Below, one piece after another: positions 55,669 through 63,238 of a stretch of DNA of 64,000 bases. Numbering within the stretch: position 1 is the stretch's first letter; each line of letters starts with the position of its first letter. Under the pieces are notes generated by a model. It ran no database searches. It saw only the letters and a program-made list of their open reading frames with translations, and had not been told where the DNA came from. The DNA is from JBEKTW01 sp963727845 (GTDB taxonomy: Bacteria; Bacteroidota; Ignavibacteria; UBA10030; SZUA-254), in contig CAVSHI010000001.1 of NCBI GenBank assembly GCA_963727845.1, positions 558,001 to 622,000 of the forward strand. The letters are read 5' to 3'. Position numbers and translations under genes: made by a program.

Positions 55669-56809
55669 TTACTTAAGCACATTTTCCATTGCGAGAACAG
55701 TATACGCCGTCACCAGCTCCTTTTTGTTTTCCCACCATCGGTTGTTCTTGTTTATCCAGAAGCCTTCACCGTCCTGAATGCTGACGAGCTTCTCCAGCAT
55801 TTCTTTCCGCCAGTTATGCGCCGTTCCTGAAGAGTCGGTGACGAAATTCTCTCCGTAGGCGTCCAGCGCTTTTGCCATCGTTTGGTAGTAGTAGAACAAT
55901 CCCTGCTCGCCCATCTCAGGATTATTCCCAACCGTGAAGTGGTTCCGTATCCAGTTGTAAGCGGCTTGCACGCGCTTGTCGTTCTTGTCGACTCCCGCAT
56001 ACAGAAAACTCTTCATCCCGGCATAGGTCATGCTTCCGTAGGAGGTGCGGGCGCCGGCCTTGCTTTGAGTGGGATTGTAAATGAACCCGCCGTCGTTTTC
56101 CGTAGAGTCGAGGTCGTTCGTGCCTTTGAGATTCTGGCAGCGCTGAAGGAAGACAATGGCTCTTTCCCAAAAAAGATCTTTGCTCATTGCGGCTGCATGT
56201 CCCTCTGTCGTTCCGGAGTATTCATGTGCCGCACCGCTCGCCTCGCTGAGTTTGCGCTGATCCTCGGATTCTTTGAGCGCTTCGATTGCCCACTGAAGAT
56301 TTGACAGGTCCGGCCGTTCCTTCTCTTTATAGCCGATGCCTCCGTAGCGGACGTCCGATTTTTCCACTCCGGTATTTTCGTCGAATTGCAGTGAAAGCAG
56401 AAAATCGCGCGCGCGCCTGATGGCATCGGTGTAATTCGGATTTTTCGTCGCGACGAGAGCCATGAGGCAGATCGCCGTATTGTAGCCGGCGAGGTCTTCG
56501 ACGTAGATTCCGCCATCCTTCTGCTGGCAGCCGAGAATGAATTCCATGGCATGGCCAAGCGCGTAGTTATTTTGTTCCGTATAGCCCTTCGGGCTTTTCA
56601 AGAAAGCAGTCGCTGCCAGGGCCGTGATTGCAGGATAGTTGGCCCAGGATCCGTTGGGCTGCTGGTTCTGCTCAAGCCATTTCAATCCGAAATCGACGGA
56701 GTGTTCGGATTCCTTTCGCAACGAGAGGTCTATGACGTTCCTGAGAAAAAACATTGGTGATGGTGAAAGAAAGTATGAAAAAAATTGGTATTCCGATGAT
56801 CTTGTTCAC
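55669..56809 (-). CDS. Secreted prenyltransferase-like (alpha/alpha toroid) protein, frameshifted after the signal peptide
   Basis: The frame from 56754 encodes 361 residues of squalene/prenyltransferase-type repeats: VDFGLKWLEQNQQPNGSWAN, MEFILGCQQKDGGIYVEDLA, YGSMTYAGMKSFLYAGVDKN, LVSIQDGEGFWINKNNRWWE. It starts without a signal peptide or ribosome site. One base out of frame just upstream, a GTG at 56809 with AAAGGA opens NKIIGIPIFFILSFTITNVF followed by SQ, an ideal signal peptide. Removing one G in CAGGAAC (about 56735-56745) joins the two as FSQ-NVIDLSLRKE. I annotate the joined gene. It lies 52 bases before the giant surface-protein gene, which has the same fold, so they form an operon. 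Catalysis is doubtful; the fold may serve binding. Confidence 0.75.
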
Positions 56810-57048
56810 GTAAGCTGATTCCTTTAGTTATTGTCCAGGGAAAAGAGGATGTGCTGCGAACCCAAAAGATACCTAAATCTCTGAAATTATTTCACGAAAG
56901 TCAAGTGACACACAAACCAACATCAAATGACCCTCACAAATCAAAAAAATGCACATTTACCCGCGGTACGTCAGTGATTCGAGACGGAAACATACCCCTA
57001 AATTCTACAAATATTCCATATTGGGAGTTGTGACCCATCGCACAAAAA
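56810..57048. other. Gene-free spacer upstream of the toroid/giant-protein operon
   Basis: AT-rich. On the minus strand it includes TTGACT (about 56911) and TATCTTTTGGG (about 56868), elements that could be a promoter but with 30-base spacing. No repeat family or hairpin was found. Confidence 0.3.
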
Positions 57049-57948
57049 TCACAAATCCCAGCCAAAAACGACAAACATGTTGAGTTGTCTTGATTCGCTT
57101 GTCAGTCCAAAGAGCGGCTCAACGTCCAGGTGCGCCTTTCCTGTCGGACGCCATTGAATGGATGGACCCGCCAGGACTTCCTTCTCCTCGGTCCCGATTC
57201 CCCCGCTCCTGTCAATTTCGTGAGTGTAGCTGAACGATGGTCCCAGTGAAAAGCCCTGATCGGCGAGTGAATACGAGATGACACCGGTAACGTTGTATTC
57301 CTCGTCCCGATTCTCGGCCGGGGCAAGTCCGCGCTCCGTCACGAGGTTTAAACCCCAGTGCCAGCGGGTTGCCAACTCGCCTCCGAGCAGCAATTTCGGT
57401 TCTATCTTATCATAACCTTTCCCCTCATCGCCGTTCGCCGAATCGAAGACCGAGTATTCCAGATAGAGAGTCGGATTCCCGGGCAGCACTCCCCAGTCGG
57501 CAAAGGCCCATCGCATTTCAACCGACCAGCCGCGCAAGTTGAACGAAGAGGCGGAGCCATCCCACTGCCGGAGAGTGTTGAGATAGATATCCAGTTGAGT
57601 GCGCTGCCCCAATCCAAATTCAAGTTCCTCGCTGAAGCGGGCCAGACTCTTCTCATCCGAGTTCTTCGAAGGAATGCGGGTTTCCATCCACTGCTCGAAT
57701 TCCGCCTCTCCGGGCATCGTCTGAATATAGACTCGGGTCGAGGGGAATCTCCTGTGGAGCGTCCATTCCGGCTGCTTGTAAGGTCCGACAGCTTGTTCCT
57801 CCTTTGGACGTTCGCCGGTGACGAGGACTTCTTTTTGACGGTACACCGTACCGGTGTCGGCTCTGGTGGTATCCACCTGCGATCGCGCTGTGGATGCGAT
57901 ACATACGAAGAGCATGAGCGGCAAGAGATGTTCGAGTGCAACTTTCAT
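57049..57948 (-). CDS. Outer-membrane beta-barrel protein with TonB-box-like N terminus
   Basis: 299 residues. Signal peptide about 1-23 (LLPLMLFVCIASTARSQ). The mature N terminus has KEVLVTGERPKEEQ, like the start of TonB-dependent receptors, but no plug domain follows. The rest alternates beta strands (RTQLDIYLNTLRQWDGSAS; WGLNLVTERGLAPAENRDEE) and ends FVVFGWDL, consistent with a small barrel of the transporter/phenol_MetA_deg type. Last gene of a three-gene operon, 38 bases after the receptor gene. Function unknown. Confidence 0.65.
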   Translation of the reverse strand: MKVALEHLLPLMLFVCIASTARSQVDTTRADTGTVYRQKEVLVTGERPKEEQAVGPYKQPEWTLHRRFPSTRVYIQTMPGEAEFEQWMETRIPSKNSDEKSLARFSEELEFGLGQRTQLDIYLNTLRQWDGSASSFNLRGWSVEMRWAFADWGVLPGNPTLYLEYSVFDSANGDEGKGYDKIEPKLLLGGELATRWHWGLNLVTERGLAPAENRDEEYNVTGVISYSLADQGFSLGPSFSYTHEIDRSGGIGTEEKEVLAGPSIQWRPTGKAHLDVEPLFGLTSESRQLNMFVVFGWDL

Positions 57949-57986
57949 AGTGGTATTCCTTCAGATAGTTAGGCAATCATAGGCAA

Positions 57987-60203
57987 TCAAAAATCAACGG
58001 TCAGTCCGCCACGAAGGGATCTTCCCGAAGCGGGGGAAAGGAATGTGCTGCCGTAGAGGAGGTAACCCGTTGAACTAAACCGGCTGTCGAGCACATTATC
58101 GACCGCCAGAGAAAATGTCAGGGGAGAGACAAAATAGGAGATTTTCAACTTCCCAAAGTTGTAGTTGGGGAGTGTCGCCGTGTTTGCATCGTCGAGAAAC
58201 ATGTCGTTAACGAAATTCCATGTCATGCTGGCCCCGAGCCCGCTTGCGTGCTCATAGGACGCGCCGACAACAAACACGTTGCGCGGAATCGCCTTCAGGT
58301 AATTGCCGTCGTTGGGGCCCGAGGTGAATTTCACGCTCGACCACGTATAGCTCGCGAACCCCATCAGGCCCGGAGTCGAATAGAGTCGCAGTCCAAGTTC
58401 CGCGCCCTGATGCCGGCTCTGCTGAATATTGAGATACTTGAATGTGTTCAGGTCAAAATCGATCTCGTCCGTCATATCCATCTGGTACAGCGAAATTGCT
58501 ATCTCGCTGGAAAGATTATTGGACAGTCTGAAACGCTGATAGGAACCGATTTCGTAACTTGATCCTTTCTGCGGCCGCAACAACGAATTTGAGAATGGGG
58601 GAAAGTCCGATGTGAAGAAGCTGTATCTGCCGCCTCCGATGGGCGTGAAGAGCCCGGCGGTGATGGGACGCTGGTCTGAAAGCTGGTCGAGAGTCGGCGC
58701 CTTGAACGACCGGTTGAAGGTCGCGTACGCACTTCCGGAAAAGTTTTCATTTTCTGCGAATTGAAGGTTCAAGCCGGCTTTGGGACTGAATGCCGTGTGG
58801 TTTGCCAAGATGCTTGTATCATTGGGGAATGTGCCGTCATAGCCGTCATCTATCCCATCAAATCGCACTCCGACATTTAGCCTGAGTGGATCGAGCAATT
58901 GTACCTCGTCGTTAACGTAAAAGGCGTACTTGTCCCTCTTTGCAATTCCGTCAGCCACCATCGCGCCGCGCGCAAATCCCTGGAGTACATAATCCTCTTC
59001 AAATCCGCTGAACTGTTTATAGTATGTCGATTGCACGCGGCCGGAGGTGCCGTCGAAACCGACGAGAAGGCGATTCTTCATACTCGATATGAGACTTGAA
59101 TAGTCATACTGAATGTTGACTCCCCCGTCATTGCTGCGCAAGTCCCGTTCCTTCGTATCTCCATAGAAGCTCGTATCGTAGAGTCCGATGACCGAGAAGG
59201 AGGGGACGAACGCGACAACCTCTGCGGGCGTGACATATGTCCCGATATCGTTGGCGTCCTTTCTATTATAGTAGAGCTTGCCCGTCAATTCCGCCCCGTT
59301 GGAGAAGGAAGTGGTGTAATCGGCCGCGAGATGGTATCGTTTGTCATCTTTTCCGTCGGCTTTGTAGTAGGCATCCGATGCTGTGCGGCTGACGTTGAGT
59401 TCTTCCTGCGTCAGCGGACCGGGATCGTCGGATTTGGTCCATTGGTCCATTGTGGAAAGCCGCAATTTTGAAAATTCGCTCAACTGAAACGAGATGTCGC
59501 CGTTGACAGATCCGCCCTGCCAGCTGCTGTGGGAACGATATCCCGTTGTGCGTTCATCCGACACAAAGAGCTGGTAAGGATTGCTCCCCCACAAACCCCC
59601 GGTGCCAAGGCCGGCATTGAACAGCCCGTAGTTTCCACCTTCGATGGAAGCATGCGTTCGCGTCGTATCTGCAGCTCGCGTGATCACGTTGACCACTCCG
59701 CCGAGCGAGGCATCGCCGTACAATGGTGACGCCGCGCCCCGGGAAACCTCGACCGTACGGATGCTGTTGAGCGGGACAAGACTCCAGTTTGCCAGTCCCG
59801 ACTCCAGGTCGTTGACTTGCTTTCCGTTGACCTGAAGGAGGATGTAGTCCGCTTCGCCCCCGCCGTAGAATCCGCGCGTGCTGACGATGGGAGTTCTCCC
59901 CATGCCGTCCGTATTGAAAATGAAGAAACCCGGAATATCCTCGAGAACATCGGACAATGTCGCTACGGGCAGGCGCTGAATTTCCTTGGAATCCATGACC
60001 GAGGCGGAGGATGTTGTTTGGGCAATTTTGTTCTGAAACCGGTCGGCGGTGATGACCACCGTTTCCATGATGAAATGAGGAAGTGTGTCCGGTGCGGCGG
60101 CCGGCTGCTGGCAGAACAATTGGGAATTCAGCAAGCAGGTCAGCAATGTTCCCGCGAGGGAATGAAATGCAGTACGGGTGAAAGAATGTCGGTGTGGGCT
60201 CAT
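57987..60203 (-). CDS. TonB-dependent outer-membrane receptor
   Basis: 738 residues. Signal peptide (about 10-32), TonB-box-like METVVITADRFQNKIAQ, plug domain about 60-170 (LPVATLSDVLEDIPGFFIFN; DGMGRTPIVSTRGFYGGGEA; DASLGGVVNVITR), then a 22-strand barrel ending SLRGGLTVDF. It takes up a large or scarce nutrient using TonB energy. The substrate is not evident, and no riboswitch was seen. Its ATG overlaps the ydjY-like stop by four bases. Confidence 0.93.
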   Translation of the reverse strand: MSPHRHSFTRTAFHSLAGTLLTCLLNSQLFCQQPAAAPDTLPHFIMETVVITADRFQNKIAQTTSSASVMDSKEIQRLPVATLSDVLEDIPGFFIFNTDGMGRTPIVSTRGFYGGGEADYILLQVNGKQVNDLESGLANWSLVPLNSIRTVEVSRGAASPLYGDASLGGVVNVITRAADTTRTHASIEGGNYGLFNAGLGTGGLWGSNPYQLFVSDERTTGYRSHSSWQGGSVNGDISFQLSEFSKLRLSTMDQWTKSDDPGPLTQEELNVSRTASDAYYKADGKDDKRYHLAADYTTSFSNGAELTGKLYYNRKDANDIGTYVTPAEVVAFVPSFSVIGLYDTSFYGDTKERDLRSNDGGVNIQYDYSSLISSMKNRLLVGFDGTSGRVQSTYYKQFSGFEEDYVLQGFARGAMVADGIAKRDKYAFYVNDEVQLLDPLRLNVGVRFDGIDDGYDGTFPNDTSILANHTAFSPKAGLNLQFAENENFSGSAYATFNRSFKAPTLDQLSDQRPITAGLFTPIGGGRYSFFTSDFPPFSNSLLRPQKGSSYEIGSYQRFRLSNNLSSEIAISLYQMDMTDEIDFDLNTFKYLNIQQSRHQGAELGLRLYSTPGLMGFASYTWSSVKFTSGPNDGNYLKAIPRNVFVVGASYEHASGLGASMTWNFVNDMFLDDANTATLPNYNFGKLKISYFVSPLTFSLAVDNVLDSRFSSTGYLLYGSTFLSPASGRSLRGGLTVDF

Positions 60204-60919
60204 TTTTCTTTTGAAAGCGCCTTGATCCTGACCTCCACCGGTGTACCCTTTGCCGGGACGAGGTCCTCGTTGACGCGGTACAGCGTGTCGTCGCCTCCGG
60301 CTATCAGGGGATTATCCAGAATTGTCAAAGGGTCATGGTATGTTGTGATGAGTGATTTCTCGACGTCGGCCATGAATTTCCCATCGCTCATCATTGATCC
60401 CACAAATACCCACGGAGTGTGCTCCATGTGCTGGTTCCTGGGAATATCCCATACAAGGTCTTCGCCGCGAACGGTCGTGTCCCGGTCGCCATTTTTCCAT
60501 GTTACCCAAACTTCGACGGAGTCTCCCTTGGGAGTATGAGGATCACCCTGATAGGCAAGACCGCCGACGTATTGCAAGCCCAGCAGCAGGAGCGCAACCT
60601 GCAGATGGTACGGCGCAACGTCGAGAACCAGCACGCTCTCGTGGGTCTTGCCGCCCGGACCGCAGGCGAGGAGCTCAATCATGCCTTTGTGCATGTTCAC
60701 CTTTCCCGGAATCGTTATTTCCCGCAGTTCGCTATCGATCGTGAGATTGCCCAGTTTGTAGGTGTGGTCGCCCACTTTGGCGATCTGGCTCTGGGACAAG
60801 TCGTTCGCCGCAGCGCCGAGCGTGTCGGATCTGGCCTGCGTGTCCTTCTGTTGTCCGCGAGTGGGCATGATGGAAAGAGCGATCATGCTTACCGCGAGAA
60901 TGATGAATTTTCTAGACAT
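60200..60919 (-). CDS. YdjY-domain secreted protein
   Basis: 239 residues. Signal peptide 1-22 (FIILAVSMIALSIMPTRGQQ region). YdjY-type domain about 55-215: IDSELREITIPGKVNMHKGM, then KTHESVLVLDVAPYHLQVAL and LLLGLQYVGGLAYQGDP. Probably periplasmic; the family has no firm function. First gene of an operon with a TonB-dependent receptor and a small barrel protein, so it probably serves the same uptake path. Confidence 0.8.
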   Translation of the reverse strand: MSRKFIILAVSMIALSIMPTRGQQKDTQARSDTLGAAANDLSQSQIAKVGDHTYKLGNLTIDSELREITIPGKVNMHKGMIELLACGPGGKTHESVLVLDVAPYHLQVALLLLGLQYVGGLAYQGDPHTPKGDSVEVWVTWKNGDRDTTVRGEDLVWDIPRNQHMEHTPWVFVGSMMSDGKFMADVEKSLITTYHDPLTILDNPLIAGGDDTLYRVNEDLVPAKGTPVEVRIKALSKEK

Positions 60920-60993
60920 TACGTGATTTACCCGAAGAGATTTTTAATCACTGTGAACTGTTATCGGCGAGAATCCCGGCGCTGTGCGAAGAC

Positions 60994-61022
60994 AAAATAC
61001 GCATTTTTCCTTCGCATGTCAA
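60994..61022 (-). promoter_or_regulatory. Promoter of the ydjY-TonB receptor operon
   Basis: Minus strand TTGACA (61022-61017), 17-base spacer, TATTTT (60999-60994) then G. It fits both the sigma70 layout and the Bacteroidota TTG-N20 form. Predicted leader about 68 bases. The stretch 61023-61234 has nothing else I can identify. Confidence 0.6.
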
Positions 61023-61234
61023 GGAAACATAGCGGATGGTCGAATCCTGTTAGGCCTGAAGCAGAGAACGGAGGAGGGGGATGTGAAGGTTTCTTGAGCC
61101 GCGGTGGGCGGATACCGATTCATCGCTGTGTGAGTTTGACGACACCTTTTGACCACTTTTCCCGAAATAGTGTCTTTCAATTTGCGCCGGCAGGCAAGAC
61201 CTATTTTTCTACTGGTTTGTTTTAAAACGTAAGA

Positions 61235-61260
61235 AAGCCCGGCTAGCGGTAGCCGGGCTT
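61235..61260 (-). terminator. Terminator after the T9SS-domain fragment
   Basis: AAGCCCGGCTA (61235-61245), loop GCGG, TAGCCGGGCTT (61250-61260): an 11-bp stem. On the minus strand it is followed by TCTTACGTTTTAAAAC. Suits the gene ending at 61290. Confidence 0.8.
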
Positions 61261-61289
61261 CGAATTTTACCGACTGTTTCAAAGAGATA

Positions 61290-61613
61290 TTACTTCATCA
61301 ACATGAGCTTCTTCGTCGTCGCGTACAGTTGCTTGCCTGATTGGCCTGAGACGGTCATTCTCACGTAGTAGATTCCGCTTGGCGAGCTCGCAGCATTCCA
61401 GGCAGTACTGTAATAGCCGGCATCCTGCTGAGTTTGAACAAGCCGAGCTACTTCCTCTCCCAGAATGTTATATACGACCACGCTGACATAACCAGGTGAA
61501 GCAAGCTGATAGTCCATTGTCGTTGTCGGGTTGAATGGATTCGGGTAGTTCTGGCCCAGCAAGAAGGTTTTCGGCTTTTCGATTGCCGAAGCATCCGCGA
61601 GGTGTTCATAATT
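61290..61613 (-). pseudogene. Orphan T9SS type A sorting domain (3' gene remnant)
   Basis: 107 residues carrying only a complete T9SS C-terminal domain (KTFLLGQNYPNPFNPTTTMD ... TTKKLMLMK). The same frame runs on to 61832 but then overlaps the end of the lipoprotein gene by 98 bases with unrelated, Cys/Arg-rich sequence, so there is no credible N terminus or start. A hairpin-bearing spacer copy (61655-61726) lies immediately upstream. Best read as the tail of a secreted protein whose front was lost by recombination. Confidence 0.7.
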
Positions 61614-61654
61614 GACAAGACTGCAAAGACAGTAAATAGCCCAATGCCTGCATC

Positions 61655-61726
61655 TTTTCCCGTTCCGGTGGTACGAACACCGGGACGGGATTTTTTTTCT
61701 AAGGTCTAAATCATTGTCCTCCTTTC
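61655..61726 (-). repeat. Spacer repeat R6, copy A: ribosome site, two-codon ORF, hairpin
   Basis: Minus-strand order: AAAGGAGG (61725-61718), ATG ATT TAG (61714-61706), an A-run, then a hairpin with arms at 61678-61689 and 61659-61670. On the plus strand the hairpin is followed by eight T. Copy B lies at 63160-63233. Confidence 0.7.
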
Positions 61727-61734
61727 TACGATAG

Positions 61735-63102
61735 TCAATTCCGTTTACCTCGTGCGACGACGGCGCGAGGATTATCTTCGCCAACGGCGAAAACTTCATT
61801 TCCAGAAACAGCGATTGAAACATACTGCCCACTGGAAAGATTCGTCTCGGAACGATAGCTATGCCAGCTTACTCCGTTAAAGTGGAATAAATCTCCATAT
61901 GCACCGCAGAAGAAAATATCGTTGATTTCGGTTCCTCTGATCCTGTTCGTAGTGTAGGTCGTTATAACATTTGGTCCACCGTTCCAACGCAGTGCATTGA
62001 TATTTGGGCGCTTCTCCCATAATCCAGTCCCAACAACCCAATATTGTTTCCCCGGAGAAAACCAAAGCCCGTTAAGTGCCCAGTTAATGCCGCTGTCAGA
62101 TAATGCCGTTGCAGTTGTTCCTGTGATTTGAAGGATTTTCCGTTCGTTGTTGACATAATAGTTGCCGGCCACGGCCAGGATCTCCCACTCACCAGTCTTC
62201 TGGTTACGTGACCCCCAGATATCTTGTATATCGAGTGTCGTCCCGCTATAAATCTCTTGCCATGCATGACCGTCGTAGTGGGCAATGCCTCCCGCAGTGG
62301 CAACCGCGTAAAGGTCTGTGCTCGAAGTTCCCCAAAGCTTCACAGCTCCTCCCCAGAGAATCGGATTGGGATTGCCTGGAAAGCTGTTGATCCAGTATGG
62401 AGTAACGGTTTGAGATTGTCCATTCCAATGGAAAACACCACCCCCCGCAAGCCAAACATCTGTGGGCGAAAACGCGAACAGTCCTCTGAGCGGTGCTAGG
62501 ATGGAAGCAGCGCTTCCCGGTGTAGGTCCAGGGGCATGCAATTGCTCTAATTGCCACGTTCTTCCGTTCCAAACTGCCACTCCATATGGCGCCGTCTCAA
62601 ATAGTCCGCTGGAATCCTGTTTGTAAATCTCTCCCACAGCATACGTGAGTGTATCATTAACAATTGCGACATCGTTGAGTACACTGCTGTTCCCATCCCC
62701 CAGCGTATCAATCTCCCACGTGAAGTTGTGACTCGTTGTATCCATCGTAGTGAGAACGATTGCAGCGCTGGAGTCAATTGGCGTGTTGCCCGTGAGCCGA
62801 AATGCTTTGTATCGATAGTGGTGCGCCGGCAGAAGTACTGTGTCAATGATCGTTGTGTCAATGCTCAGAATCGTTTTGGAGAACACTGAAACGCTATCAC
62901 GATACAATTGGACAGCACCCAGGTGCGTTGAATCCATCGTGCTTACCTGAAAAACGACGGCAGCCGACTCAATGCTCAATGTATCGAGGAGGATACTCTG
63001 CGTATACGGCGGCGGACAGGTAAGGCAGGGCCCGTTATCCTTGTGGCACGAAATGCCAAGCAGGATGGTCAATAAAATTGTTGTGCTAAGTAGATGTTTC
63101 AT
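61735..63102 (-). CDS. Lipoprotein with beta-propeller-like repeats, tandem paralogue 1
   Basis: 455 residues from the ATG at 63102, preceded by GAGGACAAAGA. Lipoprotein signal peptide with lipobox LGISC (Cys at about 20), so lipid-anchored. A FnIII-like region (SIESAAVVFQVSTMDSTHLG) is followed by repeated units with W-x-G/N motifs (GVAVWNGRTWQLEQLHAPG; GVFHWNGQSQTVTPYWINS; GIAHYDGHAWQEIYSGTTLD) typical of a glucosyltransferase/propeller-like sensor-type repeat domain. It ends VFAVGEDNPRAVVARGKRN. A close paralogue follows at 63239. The frame continues upstream into the repeat but without a ribosome site. Function unknown. Confidence 0.8.
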   Translation of the reverse strand: MKHLLSTTILLTILLGISCHKDNGPCLTCPPPYTQSILLDTLSIESAAVVFQVSTMDSTHLGAVQLYRDSVSVFSKTILSIDTTIIDTVLLPAHHYRYKAFRLTGNTPIDSSAAIVLTTMDTTSHNFTWEIDTLGDGNSSVLNDVAIVNDTLTYAVGEIYKQDSSGLFETAPYGVAVWNGRTWQLEQLHAPGPTPGSAASILAPLRGLFAFSPTDVWLAGGGVFHWNGQSQTVTPYWINSFPGNPNPILWGGAVKLWGTSSTDLYAVATAGGIAHYDGHAWQEIYSGTTLDIQDIWGSRNQKTGEWEILAVAGNYYVNNERKILQITGTTATALSDSGINWALNGLWFSPGKQYWVVGTGLWEKRPNINALRWNGGPNVITTYTTNRIRGTEINDIFFCGAYGDLFHFNGVSWHSYRSETNLSSGQYVSIAVSGNEVFAVGEDNPRAVVARGKRN

Positions 63103-63159
63103 TCTTTGTCCTCTGTTACTCCTCGTTCTTGTCGCTTCAAGCGGCCGTTTTGTTTGGAT

Positions 63160-63233
63160 CTTTTCCCGTTCCGGTAGTACGAACACCGGAACGGGATTTT
63201 GTTCTCTAATTTCTACGTCACCGCTCTCCTTTC
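63160..63233 (-). repeat. Spacer repeat R6, copy B
   Basis: Minus-strand AAAGGAG (63232-63226), GTG ACG TAG (63221-63213), then a perfect 11-bp hairpin CCCGTTCCGGT/ACCGGAACGGG (63185-63195 with 63165-63175). Aligns base by base with copy A apart from a few changes and small gaps. Confidence 0.7.
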
Positions 63234-63238
63234 CACAA

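Noticed and set aside
61614..61832. N-terminal part of the frame carrying the orphan T9SS domain
   Set aside because: Overlaps the end of the lipoprotein gene, crosses a hairpin spacer and has no protein-like composition.
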